Assembly (NCBI RefSeq): GCF_036169555.1
Contig: NZ_CP108032.1
Span: 8,122,001 to 8,186,000 of the forward strand
Source: Streptomyces sp. NBC_00306
GTDB lineage: Bacteria; Actinomycetota; Actinomycetes; Streptomycetales; Streptomycetaceae
DNA: 64,000 nucleotides
Direction of reading: 5' to 3'
Shown here: positions 42,495 through 52,150 of the stretch, piece by piece
Layout of the letters: every line of letters starts with the position of its first letter
Position numbering within the stretch: the first letter of the stretch is position 1
Notes under the pieces: generated by a model
The model's input: only the letters and a program-made list of their open reading frames with translations
The model's database searches: none
Told to the model about the DNA's origin: nothing
Translations under genes and position numbers: made by a program

Positions 42495-42818
42495 CCTGAA
42501 GCGGACGACGGCCTCACCGGCGTCGAGGCCGTCGTCCCTATCACCGCCGCGGGAAGAGCGGCCGCCAGCCTGTCAGCGCCAGCGGTGATAGAGGCTGCGA
42601 GAGGAGAAGAAGGTGAAGGAAGAGGCGGGCGAGACGTAGAGCGCAGAGTCACGAGGTTGCACCTCGCGGCCCGCCGTGGCCAGTTGGGTGATTTTCTGCC
42701 GCCATGCGGACGATGAAGCGGCTGGACGGGTTGCGCCGGCACCCCAGGTGGAGCCACTTGTGTGGGGGATCCGTACTTGTCGGTCCTGATCTGCCGCATG
42801 CCAGTCTCACCAGGGGGA

Positions 42819-44186
42819 ATGATGCCGTCTTTCGCCGCTGCCGCATTCGGGGAGCCGGATCTCGGCGCCGCGCGGATGCAGATGGCGCTGTCGCTGGGCT
42901 GGCACATCATCCTGGCCTGCCTGGGCGTGGGAATGCCCGCGATCACACTGATCGCGGAATGGCGTGGGCACCGCACAGGAGATCTGAACTACCGGCTGTT
43001 GGCGCGGCGCTGGGCGCGGGCGATGGGTGTGCTGTTCGCGGTGGGCGCGGTCTCCGGCACGATCCTGTCGTTTGAGATGGGCTTGCTGTGGCCGGGGCTG
43101 ATGGGGACGTACGGCGAGGTGATCGGCCTGCCGTTCTCGCTGGAGGGCATCGCGTTCTTTATCGAGGCGATCTTCCTGGGGATCTACCTCTACGCGTGGG
43201 ACCGGCTGCCGCCGGTTCCGCACATGTTGTCCGGGCTGCCCATCGTCGTGGCCGGGGTGGCTAGTGCCTTCTTCGTCGTGACCGCCAACGCGTGGATGCA
43301 GCAGCCGACCGGTTTTGACATGGAGAACGGGCAAATCGTCTCGGTGGATCCGTGGGCAGCGATGTTCAACCCCGCGACTCCGCCGCAGACCGTGCACATG
43401 ATCCTTGCGGCGTTCATGGTCGCCGGCTTTCTCATGGCCGGTGTCTACGCCGTGGCGATGCTGCGAGGCAGACGCGACCGCTACCACCGTCTCGGCTTCC
43501 TCATTCCCTTCACGATCGCCGCGATCATTACCCCGGTGCAGATCGGGGTCGGGGACTGGGCGGCGCACTTCGTCGCCGAGAACCAGCCCGTGAAACTTGC
43601 TGCCATGGAAGGCGTCTTCCACACCGAGCGCGGAGCCCCGCTGCATCTGGGCGGCTTCGCTATCGGCGGCGAGTTTCGCTATGCGCTGGAGATCCCCAAC
43701 GGGCTGTCCCTGCTGGCCCATTGGTCGCCTGACGCGGAGATCGGCGGACTGGAGAACGTACCGGAGGCCGACCGGCCGCCGGTCAACGTCACGCACTGGG
43801 CCTTCCAGATCATGGTCGGTATCGGCTTCGGCCTCCTGGCGCTGTCCGCCTGGCTCGCGCTCACCTGGAAGCGCCACCGGGACCTGCCACGCTCACCGTG
43901 GTTCTTGCGCGCCTGCGCCCTGTCCGGCGTGGGCGCGGTCCTGGCACTGGAAGCCGGCTGGACCGTGACCGAAGTAGGGCGCCAGCCCTGGATCGTCTAC
44001 GGGGTGATGCGCACGTCCGAAGCGGTCAACCCCGCTCCAGGCTTGATCTGGGGGTTCGTTCTGGTGGCGCTGGTGTACGCGGTCCTGACCGTTGCCACTG
44101 TCTACGTGCTGCGACGCTTGGCCCGAGAGGTACCCGTTCCCGTCGCCCCGCAGGAACGCGACGTAACCGACTACAAAGTCATCTGA
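42819..44186 (+). CDS. cydA: Cytochrome bd-type quinol oxidase subunit I
   Basis: This 455-aa, nine-helix membrane subunit of bd oxidase oxidises quinol and reduces oxygen without pumping protons. It has haem-ligand His in MALSLGWHIILACLGVG, PVKLAAMEGVF in the quinol region, HWAFQIMVGIGFGLLALSAW around the methionine ligand, and the signature TEVGRQPWIVYGVMRTSEAV. The short Q-loop matches the cyanide-insensitive actinobacterial type. ATG 42819 follows GGGGGA directly and 42798 or 42822 are alternatives. It is upstream of a frameshifted cydB, so the complex may not assemble. Confidence 0.93.
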   Translation: MMPSFAAAAFGEPDLGAARMQMALSLGWHIILACLGVGMPAITLIAEWRGHRTGDLNYRLLARRWARAMGVLFAVGAVSGTILSFEMGLLWPGLMGTYGEVIGLPFSLEGIAFFIEAIFLGIYLYAWDRLPPVPHMLSGLPIVVAGVASAFFVVTANAWMQQPTGFDMENGQIVSVDPWAAMFNPATPPQTVHMILAAFMVAGFLMAGVYAVAMLRGRRDRYHRLGFLIPFTIAAIITPVQIGVGDWAAHFVAENQPVKLAAMEGVFHTERGAPLHLGGFAIGGEFRYALEIPNGLSLLAHWSPDAEIGGLENVPEADRPPVNVTHWAFQIMVGIGFGLLALSAWLALTWKRHRDLPRSPWFLRACALSGVGAVLALEAGWTVTEVGRQPWIVYGVMRTSEAVNPAPGLIWGFVLVALVYAVLTVATVYVLRRLAREVPVPVAPQERDVTDYKVI

Positions 44187-44193
44187 GGTTCCC

Positions 44194-45233
44194 GTGCACC
44201 TGCCCGAGATCATGCTGGTCGTGCTGTGGATCGGCCTGACGGCGTATGTCCTGTTCGGTGGCGCCGACTTCGGCGCCGGGGTGTGGGACCTGCTCGCCGG
44301 AGGAGCCGAACGGGGCCGCGACCAGCGGCACCTGGTCGAGCACTCCATCGGCCCGGTGTGGGAGGCCAACCATGTCTGGCTGATCTTCGTGATCGTCCTC
44401 ACCTGGACCGGTATCCCCTCCGTCTTCGCCGCGATCGCCTCCACCCTCTACATCCCGCTCACCGCCGTCGCGCTCGGCATCATCGCGCGCGGCGCGGCCT
44501 TCGCGTCCGCAAGGTGAGCCGCGAGCTGTGGCAGCAACGGCTGTTCGGGGCCACCTTCGCTTTCTCCTCACTCGTCACGCCGTTCTTCCTCGGCACCGTC
44601 GCAGGCGCCATCGCCTCCGGCCGCGTACCACCCGGCATCGCGGCCGGGGACCTCGTCACCAGCTGGGTCAACCCCACTTCCCTCGTCAGCGGCGTACTGG
44701 CGGTGGGGACCGCGGCGTACCTCGCTGCCGTCTACCTCACCCGCGACGCCCAGCGCACGGGCGCCGAAGCCCTCACCCAGGCTTTCAGGCTCCGTGCTCT
44801 TTACACCGGCGTGTTCGTCGGCGTGATGTCGGCCGTCGGGCTGTTCGTTCTGCGCGCGGACGCCCGGCCGCTGTTCGACGACCTCACTTCCGGCGCCGCC
44901 TTGCCCCTCCTCGTGCTGTCCGTGGCCGCCGGCGTCGTCTCGCTGGCACTGCTCGCGTGGGGACGCGCCTACCTGATGGTCCGGCTGACCGCCGCCCTTG
45001 CGGTCACCGGACTCCTGTGGGGGTGGGGCATTGGCCAGTACCCCGTATTGCTCCCGGGCGTCTCTCTCGACGAGGTAGCCGCGACCGATGCCGTGCTGGG
45101 AGCCAGTCTCGGCGCCCTGGCGGTCGGCGCTGTCCTTCTCTTGCCGTCCCTGTGGTGGCTGTACGCCACGTTCCAACGCGACCGCACCGGGGAGAGCGAG
45201 CCCAGGCCGCGGGCGGGATCGACGGGGACGTAG
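44194..45233 (+). pseudogene. cydB: Cytochrome bd oxidase subunit II, frameshifted
   Basis: GTG 44194 opens LPEIMLVVLWIGLTAYVLFG, GADFGAGVWDLLAGG, and EANHVWLIFVIVLTWTGIP, and hits TGA at 44515. Family alignment expects GAAFAFRK after this region. The sequence GCGTCCGCAAGG fits GCGTTCCGCAAGG with one T lost at about 44506. The other frame then continues without a break: VSRELWQQRLFGATFAFSSL to a normal C-terminus at 45233 (345 aa rebuilt). CydB is required for a stable oxidase. Either the locus is dead or this is a base-call error. Confidence 0.9.
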
Positions 45234-45653
45234 CGGTGGACTCGACCGCGGTCCGGGGCTCACCAGCACGCCGCCAGTGCGAGGGAAGCGTCGCCAGCTG
45301 CGGATCCTCAAAGGGGATTCGGTCACGCGTGCCGGGAAGGCCGCAGTCGATCCGTGGCGAGCTCATCGCGCGGCAGGGTTGCCCAGCCCCCGGCTGGCCG
45401 CCACAGCGCGACGTTAGCGACGACGGTGTTCCACGTTCCCGCTCGCACGTTCCTGCAGCCACGTGTCCAACGGGAGATGGCCCGCACCAGGGCGGGAGGG
45501 AAGCGTGCGGCGTTGCAGACGATCACGGTGGTGGCCTACATCGAGGCATAGCGCCACCGCTGCCGTTCTCCCTGCCGCCCCAGTGCCGACGGTTCATCCT
45601 GTGCCTTGGGAGCGCAGGGTGCACCGCCGGCCAGTGGTCTGGGAGCGTGCCGG
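45234..45653. other. Gene-poor gap
   Basis: No gene is supported between cydB and the convergent DUF6381 gene. Confidence 0.45.
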
Positions 45654-45848
45654 CTACAGGGGGTTTGTGCCCATGTCGTCAGTGCCCTTGCCGCCTGCTT
45701 GCTTGCTCTCTTCCATCAGGCGCTTGGCCTTCTCGGTGAGACGCTTGCGCTCCTCCGGGTCGGTGGCACGCGCGGCAGCGTTCGTCATCTCCTGCGCCTT
45801 CTCACGCATCTGCTGGGCACGGCTGCCGGTCTCGCCTGCACTCGTCAT
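45654..45848 (-). CDS. DUF6381 family small helical protein
   Basis: The 64-aa protein reads GSRAQQMREKAQEMTNAAAR, ATDPEERKRLTEKAKRLMEE, SKQ, and a Gly/Asp-rich tail. The charged heptad-like pattern predicts a helical hairpin; the RAQQMR and DPEERxRL motifs identify DUF6381. The ATG at 45848 follows TTGGAG. Role unknown; such genes occur beside stress-response loci. Confidence 0.8.
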   Translation of the reverse strand: MTSAGETGSRAQQMREKAQEMTNAAARATDPEERKRLTEKAKRLMEESKQAGGKGTDDMGTNPL

Positions 45849-46468
45849 GATCACTCCAAGGTTCTCGGGGGAGCGGACAGCTTCAGCGAATCAGCAGCCG
45901 TGCACGAACGCATCCCGAAGCATCACACGCTGTGACGAGAGTCGTGGCAGTGCTGGATGGGGCCTGTCAAGCCTTCTCTCCACAGTGCGAAGGAGAGGAA
46001 CGGATTTGCGCTTGCCTGCCAGGCAGGCAGGAGCTGGCTAACGGTTCCTCGCTCTCCTGACCGCGGCCCCCAGGCGGCCGCTTGGCCTTACCTGCTTCGC
46101 TGCCGGCGAAATGGGCTCGACGCTCCCCGGCGCAGACTTTGAGGTCAGGGCCGTCTCGACGGCGGCTGGCGACACACCCGAAGCACTGCGCTCGATCTTC
46201 GCGACTTGGCGGAGGTCGAACTGCGCCGCAGCCACGATGAATCCGTCGCATTCTTCGGCGAGCCATTCCTCTGGCCGGCCCTCTTCCACCGCCCCTCGAG
46301 CTGTAGGCGCGACCCGCTCCGGCGACGCGTCCTCGTGCCCTGCGGATGTGGCCTGAGCCGAGTCCTCGCAGCCGTTGTCGGCGCCCAGCCCAGCGTCGCT
46401 TCCTTGACGACCTCGGACGGGTTCTGATCGGCCTCGTCGGCACCCGCGTGTAGTCGCGCAGCCGGGAG
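45849..46468. other. Gene-poor gap
   Basis: No supportable gene. A minus-strand frame at 46038-46289 is protein-like in part (WLAEECDGFIVAAAQFDLRQ) but has no recognised family or start signal. Confidence 0.4.
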
Positions 46469-46515
46469 TTGAGCGGGGTCATCGGCGCCCGACTGCTCGA
46501 CTGGCCGCGGAGGAC
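46469..46515 (+). pseudogene. Tail fragment of PucR-type regulator
   Basis: The plus strand reads VIGARLLDWPRRTS, nearly the same as the last residues of the PucR-family regulator at 57270-58331 (TAVIGARLLDWPHQDL), including the DNA around the stop. Only this terminal scrap is recognisable. It marks a duplication or recombination edge. Confidence 0.5.
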
Positions 46516-46840
46516 CTCTGACCGTTCACGAAGTGCGTGGGTGCGGGAGGGTGCCAGTCAGTCTCCTCGATCGTCACTGCATGAGTACGGCAAGCTCGGC
46601 CCTGCGAAGACTGCCGGATGCCGGAATAGAACGTCAGCGGTACCGGCATGACCGGTGGTCACAGCGCTTCCTACGGCCGTCCCACCGGAGTTTTGGCAGC
46701 TCAGAGCAGGCGTCCTAGGTGAGACCCGCTCCGTCCGGGCACAGCGCGCAGGCGCTCCATGACGTTCGGTCATCAGGAGTCGGTGTCCGCATAACGGTCC
46801 AGTCACGCTCGCTGGCCGTTTCCCTGGTTACTCATCGTTA

Positions 46841-46856
46841 GGTGATTCGCGTCACC
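46841..46856. promoter_or_regulatory. CRP-like palindrome upstream of symporter
   Basis: GGTGATTCGCGTCACC has the form GTGA-N6-TCAC, the core of CRP/FNR-type binding sites. It lies 234 bp before the symporter start. Streptomyces Crp recognises a related sequence. A motif match only. Confidence 0.4.
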
Positions 46857-47089
46857 CAAGAATCCGTAAAGGCCGTGTTAAAACTGCGCAACTCCGCAGT
46901 CGGCCTCAGGTCGGGATGCGGGGTGTCGGCGCTTGCCGGCACAGCACGACCAGGGTTTTCACGGTCCGAGTCCGCGGACCGCGGCACCCCGGGTCGCCGA
47001 TCGGACACCGGCGTTCGCTCGCTCCATGACCGCACATCAACCGGTGCAATCCCCATGCGCCGGATCCCCCGCGCCACGAGGTAGCCATA

Positions 47090-48625
47090 GTGTCTCTCGA
47101 CTCCATCACCAAGTCCGTCGACGAAGCCGTCAGCGGATTCTTCGAGCCCATCGCCACCTGGCTCGGAGAGGTCGTCTTCTATTCCGTTCCCGTCGGCGGT
47201 ACGGAACTCCCGCTCATCGTCGCCTGGCTCGTGGTCGCCGGCCTGGTCTTCTCCGGCTGGTTCGGGCTGGTGCAGATACGCAAATTCCGCCTGGCAGTGG
47301 ACGTGGTGCGAGGCAAGTACGACGAGAAGGGATCGGCCGGCGAGGTCAACCACTTCCAGGCCCTGACCGCCGCGGTCTCCGGCACGGTCGGTCTGGGGAA
47401 CATCGCGGGCGTCGCCGTCGCCGTCTCCATCGGCGGCCCTGGCGCGACCTTCTGGATGATCCTGTGCGGCCTGCTGGGCATGGCCACGAAGTTCGTCGAG
47501 GTCACCCTCGGAGTGAAGTACCGCGAGGTCCACGCCGACGGCACCGTCTCCGGCGGCCCCATGCACTACCTCCCCAAGGGCCTCGCCGACCGCTTCGGCA
47601 AGAATGGCAAGACCCTCGGCAAGGTTCTCGCCGTCCTGGCCTCCTTCATGATCCTGTTCTTCGGCCTCTTCGGCGGCAACCTCTTCCAGGTCAACCAGAG
47701 CTACGCCCAGCTGGTCTCCGTCGCCGGCGGCGAGAACGGCGCGCTCGGCTCCTCCACCGGTGCGCTCTTCTTCGGCATCCTGATCGCCGCGATCGTCGGC
47801 ATCGTCCTGCTCGGCGGCATCCGCTCCATCGCCAACGTCACCAGCAGGCTGGTCCCTGCCATGGCCGGCATCTACATCGTGGCCTGCCTCATCGTCATCC
47901 TGGTCAACGTCACCGCCGTCCCCGACGCCGTCGCCTCGATCATCGAGGGTGCCTTCAACCCGGAGGGCGTCGCCGGTGGTGTCCTCGGTGCACTGATCAT
48001 CGGCTTCAAGCGGGCGGCCTTCTCCAACGAGGCCGGTCTCGGATCCGCGCCGATCGCGCACTCCGCTGTGAAGACCAAGCACCCTGCCAGTGAGGGCCTG
48101 GTCGCCCTGCTGGAGCCGTTCATCGACACCGTCGTCATCTGCACCATGACCGCGCTGACCATCGTCATCGCCAACCCGGCCAGCTGGGCCGAGGCGCGTT
48201 CCGACGAGTCCATCGGCGGCGTCACGATCACCTCCGACGCCTTCGCCACCGTGCTGCCCTGGTTCCCGATCGTCCTCACCATCGCGGTGATGCTGTTCGC
48301 CATCTCCACGGTGCTGACGTGGGGCTACTACTGCATGAAGGCATGGACCTACCTCTTCGGCCGCAGCAAGGCAAGCGAGCTCACCTTCAAGGTGCTCTAC
48401 ACGCTGTTCGCCGTCGCGGGCTCCCTGCTGACCCTGCAGACCCTGATCGACATGGCCGACGCCATCCTGTTCATGCTGGCCGTCATCAACATCATCGGGC
48501 TCTATCTCCTCGCCCCGGTCGTCAAGCGCGAACTGAACTCGTTCCTGGAGTTCGTCCGTGCACGCAAGGCGGGCGAGACGGGCGACGCCGACGAGGACCA
48601 GGAGCCGGTGAAGACCACCGTCTGA
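47090..48625 (+). CDS. Alanine/glycine:cation symporter (AGCS family)
   Basis: This 511-aa polytopic transporter imports alanine or glycine with sodium or protons. It has the AGCS signature in FQALTAAVSGTVGLGNIAGV, AVAVSIGGPGATFWMILCGL and KRAAFSNEAGLGSAPIAHSA, and about 11 membrane helices. The C-terminus is acidic and cytoplasmic. GTG 47090 is the start, just after a GAGGTAGCC segment. A long hairpin terminator follows the stop. The Na+/H+ antiporter gene next along could maintain the sodium gradient, but they are separated by the terminator. Confidence 0.94.
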   Translation: MSLDSITKSVDEAVSGFFEPIATWLGEVVFYSVPVGGTELPLIVAWLVVAGLVFSGWFGLVQIRKFRLAVDVVRGKYDEKGSAGEVNHFQALTAAVSGTVGLGNIAGVAVAVSIGGPGATFWMILCGLLGMATKFVEVTLGVKYREVHADGTVSGGPMHYLPKGLADRFGKNGKTLGKVLAVLASFMILFFGLFGGNLFQVNQSYAQLVSVAGGENGALGSSTGALFFGILIAAIVGIVLLGGIRSIANVTSRLVPAMAGIYIVACLIVILVNVTAVPDAVASIIEGAFNPEGVAGGVLGALIIGFKRAAFSNEAGLGSAPIAHSAVKTKHPASEGLVALLEPFIDTVVICTMTALTIVIANPASWAEARSDESIGGVTITSDAFATVLPWFPIVLTIAVMLFAISTVLTWGYYCMKAWTYLFGRSKASELTFKVLYTLFAVAGSLLTLQTLIDMADAILFMLAVINIIGLYLLAPVVKRELNSFLEFVRARKAGETGDADEDQEPVKTTV

Positions 48626-48647
48626 CCGCCCCGCGGCCCGGCTCCTG

Positions 48648-48694
48648 AGGGGGGCCTGTGCACACCTCGCGCCCTTGGTGTGCACAGGCCCCCT
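48648..48694 (+). terminator. Long hairpin terminator after symporter
   Basis: AGGGGGGCCTGTGCACACC at 48648-48666 pairs with GGTGTGCACAGGCCCCCT at 48677-48694 (10-nt loop). It is placed 23 bp after the symporter stop. Confidence 0.85.
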
Positions 48695-48851
48695 CACCAC
48701 ATTCCCGCAGCTGAAGCGCCATCTGGTGACGAACCTTCCTTCTGGTTAGGGTGTGAGGAACGCGTCAAGACGACGCGGGGTGTGCCGGGAAGTCTGGTCG
48801 GCGTCAAGGGCGCAGTGTGCCCGCTCCATCGACGGCCGGAGGCCTCACCCC

Positions 48852-50165
48852 ATGTCAGACGCTCCGCGTCAGCGCACGTTCCTCGGCCTTCTGCCTCTGC
48901 CCGAGCGCAATGCCGTGGCCGACGCACTGCGCACCGAGACCATCGGCGGCCTGGTGTTGCTCGCCGCCGCGGTCGTGGCGCTCGTCTGGGCGAACACCCC
49001 GTGGAGCGGCGTCTACGAGCAGATACGCGACTTCCACTTCGGCGTTCCCGCACTCGGCCTCGACCTCTCGGTCGGCCACTGGACCGCCGACGGACTGCTC
49101 GCCGTCTTCTTCCTGGTCGCCGGAGTCGAACTCAAACGAGAACTGGTCGTCGGCGAACTGCGTACGCCCGCAACAGCCGCGTTGCCGGTCATCGCCGCGA
49201 TCTGCGGGATGGCTGTCCCCGCCGCGTTGTACGCCGCGACGGTCATGGCCGGCGGGGGCACGCTGGACGGCTGGGCCGTCCCGATGGCCACCGACATCGC
49301 CTTCGCGCTCGCGGTCCTGGCCGTCCTCAGCACACATCTGCCGTCTGCGCTTCGAGCCTTCCTCCTCACCCTCGCCGTCGTCGACGACCTCGGCGCGATC
49401 CTGATCATCGCGATCTTCTTCACCAGCGATCTGAACTTCTGGGCACTGGGCGGCGCCGTGGCCGGACTGGGCGTCTTCTACGCCCTCCAGCGGTTCCGCG
49501 TGCGCGGCTGGTGGTGGTACGTCCCGCTCGGCATCGTGATCTGGGCGCTGATGTACAACGGGGGAGTCCACGCGACCGTCGCCGGTGTGGCCATGGGCCT
49601 GATCCTGCGCACCACCCGGGACAAGGGCGAGGACGCCTCACCCGCCGAGCGGACATCCCATCTGCTGCACCCGGTCTCGGCGGGAGTGGCGGTACCGCTG
49701 TTCGCCCTGTTCGCTGCTGGCGTGAGCGTCTCGGGAGCAGCCCTGGACGCGGTGTTCACCGAGCCCGAGCCGCTCGGCGTCGTCCTCGGTCTCGTCGTCG
49801 GCAAGACCGTCGGCATTTTCTCCGGCACGTACCTGGCGGCACGCTTCACGCGGGCCCGTCTCAATCCGGACCTGGAATGGGCGGACGTCTTCTCCCTCGC
49901 CGTCCTGGCCGGAATTGGCTTCACCGTCGCACTCCTCATCGGCGAACTCGCGTTCACCGACCCCGCCGACGCCGAGCACATCAAAGCCGCGGTGCTCGTC
50001 GGATCCCTGATGGCATCGGGCCTGGCCGCGCTGCTGGTCAGACGCCGCAACGCGATCTACCGCCGCCTCTACGAGGCGGAGACGCGCGACGACGACGCCG
50101 ACGGCATCCCCGACATCTACCAACAGACCGGTACCGGGCACGGCAGTGCCAGGACCGACAGCTGA
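48852..50165 (+). CDS. nhaA: NhaA-type Na+/H+ antiporter
   Basis: This 437-aa membrane antiporter expels sodium in exchange for protons. Family motifs include GGLVLLAAAVVALVWANTPW, FFLVAGVELKRELVVGEL, ATDIAFALAVLAVLSTHLP and the ion-binding aspartate pair in LAVVDDLGAILIIAIFF. The last 30 residues form a hydrophilic tail. ATG 48852 is chosen: upstream codons are Arg-rich and not similar to the family. Together with the symporter it suggests salt adaptation. Confidence 0.95.
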   Translation: MSDAPRQRTFLGLLPLPERNAVADALRTETIGGLVLLAAAVVALVWANTPWSGVYEQIRDFHFGVPALGLDLSVGHWTADGLLAVFFLVAGVELKRELVVGELRTPATAALPVIAAICGMAVPAALYAATVMAGGGTLDGWAVPMATDIAFALAVLAVLSTHLPSALRAFLLTLAVVDDLGAILIIAIFFTSDLNFWALGGAVAGLGVFYALQRFRVRGWWWYVPLGIVIWALMYNGGVHATVAGVAMGLILRTTRDKGEDASPAERTSHLLHPVSAGVAVPLFALFAAGVSVSGAALDAVFTEPEPLGVVLGLVVGKTVGIFSGTYLAARFTRARLNPDLEWADVFSLAVLAGIGFTVALLIGELAFTDPADAEHIKAAVLVGSLMASGLAALLVRRRNAIYRRLYEAETRDDDADGIPDIYQQTGTGHGSARTDS

Positions 50166-50255
50166 GCAGCCCATGATGCGAGTGTGGGATCCGACTGCTC
50201 GTGAGGAGCCGGCCCAGGCGCGCGGCCGCGCTCGACACCTACTCCAGGGGGCACG

Positions 50256-50525
50256 ATGAACCGCTCGGTCTCCTTGCTGACGGTCGCCATCGTGGTTGCT
50301 GCGCTGGTGATCAGGACGGCTGTCGCCGAACTGCGGGAACCCGGAAGCGCGCGAACCCAGTGGGCCTTCGTCACGAACGCCCGAGCTGTCACCACGGGCG
50401 CGGTAACTGCAGTCATGCTCGGTCTCCTCGGTTGGCGCAGCTCCGGTTACGGCGTACTTGCGTGGGCGGTCCTCGCGGGAGGACTCGTCGCGGCTCTTGT
50501 CGACCGCCGGCCACCCGAGACCTGA
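50256..50525 (+). CDS. Small membrane protein, unknown
   Basis: This 89-aa protein has two or three hydrophobic helices (LLTVAIVVAALVIRTAVAEL, TTGAVTAVMLGLLGW and GVLAWAVLAGGLVAALVDRR). ATG 50256 is preceded by GGGGGCACG. It stands between nhaA and the operator of the monooxygenase gene. No family recognised. Confidence 0.65.
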   Translation: MNRSVSLLTVAIVVAALVIRTAVAELREPGSARTQWAFVTNARAVTTGAVTAVMLGLLGWRSSGYGVLAWAVLAGGLVAALVDRRPPET

Positions 50526-50571
50526 GATCCGGATCGCACCCCGCCGCGGGTTCTTCATCGGCCGAACTCGC

Positions 50572-50601
50572 GTTAGTCTCTAACTAATGTTAGTCACTAA
50601 C
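50572..50601. promoter_or_regulatory. Twin palindromic operator of TetR/monooxygenase operon
   Basis: GTTAGTCTCTAAC (50572-50584) and GTTAGTCACTAAC (50589-50601) are two 13-bp palindromes whose centres are 17 bp apart. They end 14 bp before the monooxygenase ATG. This is a typical double site for a TetR dimer pair; the regulator is encoded at the end of the same operon. Confidence 0.8.
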
Positions 50602-50614
50602 CTCTGGGGTGGGT

Positions 50615-52150
50615 ATGTCTTCTGTGGTGATCGCGGGAGCCGGGCCCACGGGGCTCGCCCTGGCCTGCGGGCTCATCGCTGCCGGGGTCCCGGTTCGCAT
50701 CGTGGACAAGCGTGAGGGACCCGCGACCACCTCTCGGGCGCTCGGTCTGCAGCCGCGCGGCGCGGAAGTGCTCGACCGGCTCGGCGCTCTGGGAGACCTG
50801 CCCGGGCGCTCCGTACGGATCGACCGGGTGGTCGCTCACGTCAACGGCAAACCCATGGCCGTCCTGCGCGTCGGCCGCCCCACGAAACTGGTGACGAGGC
50901 CCGGCCTGCTGATGTCCCAGGTGGAGGTGGAAGCGGCCTTGAGGGACCGGCTGCGGGAGCTGGGGGTCGAGGTCGAGTGGGAAAAGGAACTGCTGTCCGT
51001 TGCACAGGACGAGTCCGGAGTGACTTTGTCCTTCCCAGGGGAGCAGGTCCGGTCGACGTGGCTGATCGGGTGCGACGGCGCCCACAGTCGTGTGCGCAGA
51101 GCGGCGGAGATCGACTTTCCCGGGGTCTCCATCATCGAGAACTTCCTGCTGGCCGATGTGCGGGCCGATCTGCCCATACCGCCGGACACCGTGTCCGTGT
51201 GGCTCCGGGCGGACAGCATGCTCGGCGCCTTCCCCCTGCCCGGTGACCGCGTCTGGCGTCTCATGGCCCCGGCGCGAGCGGAGGACGTGGGATCCGGAGC
51301 CGACGGCGTCGTGGACGAGCTCACCCGACAGCTCCGGGACCATGCCGGCCTCGCACCCTCGGTCGTGGAGAAGGCGCTGTGGACCTCGACGTTCCGTATC
51401 CATCGCCGTCTGGCGGCCACGTACCGGCGCGGCCGGATCCTGCTGGCTGGCGACGCCGCCCACGTGCACAGCCCCTTCGGCGGCCAGGGAATGAACACCG
51501 GGCTCGGAGACGCGGAGAACCTCGCGTGGAAGCTGGCGCTGGTCGCCCACGGAGCGGCGCCCGACGCACTGCTGGACACCTACGAGGCCGAGCGCAGGCC
51601 CATCGCCCGCGAGGTGCTGGCATCCACGAGTTCCCTGACGCGCCTGGCCGTCGGCGACACGCCGCTCGCCCGGGTCGTGCGCGACCACGTCGTCGTACCG
51701 CTGATGAACCGGCCGCTGGTGCAGCGGCTTGTCTGGGAGCAGTCGTCGCAACTGAAGATCCACTACCGCACCGGCCCTCTGGGCTCCCGGACATACGGGC
51801 GGCGGCCCTTCGGCGCTCCGCGGGCCGGTGACCGGGTGCCGGACCTGCCGTGCAGGCGCGCCGACGTCTCCGCCACCTGGCTTCACGCGGAACTCGGAGC
51901 CCGCTGGGCGCTGCTGAGCCCGACACCCGGTGAGGGGGAGGCGTACCTCGCGGTGGTCGAGCGGCATCTCGGACCGGCGATGTCCGTCGTTCCCCTCGTG
52001 GCGACCACCTCCGGGCGCCCGTGCGTCATGCTGGTGAGGCCGGACGGGCACGTGGCGTGGAGGGGGCGCTCGACGACCTCGCTCGACACCTGGCTCAGGC
52101 ACGGACTCGGCACCACGGCACATCACACCCCGGAGAGCGAGGAGACATGA
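50615..52150 (+). CDS. FAD-dependent aromatic hydroxylase (PHBH-type monooxygenase)
   Basis: This 511-aa group A flavoprotein monooxygenase has the FAD GxGxxG motif near the start (VVIAGAGPTGLALACGLIAA), the DG motif LIGCDGAHSRVRRAA and the GD motif RILLAGDAAHVHSPFGGQGM. A C-terminal thioredoxin-like domain runs from about residue 400. Relatives hydroxylate phenols, polyketides or rifampicin. ATG 50615 is preferred; a GTG two codons upstream is possible. It is translationally coupled to a TetR gene and preceded by a double operator, so it is probably induced by its own substrate. Confidence 0.93.
   Translation: MSSVVIAGAGPTGLALACGLIAAGVPVRIVDKREGPATTSRALGLQPRGAEVLDRLGALGDLPGRSVRIDRVVAHVNGKPMAVLRVGRPTKLVTRPGLLMSQVEVEAALRDRLRELGVEVEWEKELLSVAQDESGVTLSFPGEQVRSTWLIGCDGAHSRVRRAAEIDFPGVSIIENFLLADVRADLPIPPDTVSVWLRADSMLGAFPLPGDRVWRLMAPARAEDVGSGADGVVDELTRQLRDHAGLAPSVVEKALWTSTFRIHRRLAATYRRGRILLAGDAAHVHSPFGGQGMNTGLGDAENLAWKLALVAHGAAPDALLDTYEAERRPIAREVLASTSSLTRLAVGDTPLARVVRDHVVVPLMNRPLVQRLVWEQSSQLKIHYRTGPLGSRTYGRRPFGAPRAGDRVPDLPCRRADVSATWLHAELGARWALLSPTPGEGEAYLAVVERHLGPAMSVVPLVATTSGRPCVMLVRPDGHVAWRGRSTTSLDTWLRHGLGTTAHHTPESEET

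Noticed and set aside
46838..48700. 620-codon minus-strand frame opposite the symporter
   Set aside because: Low-complexity Asp/Gly/Glu/Arg sequence typical of high-GC antisense frames; the plus strand is a convincing AGCS transporter.
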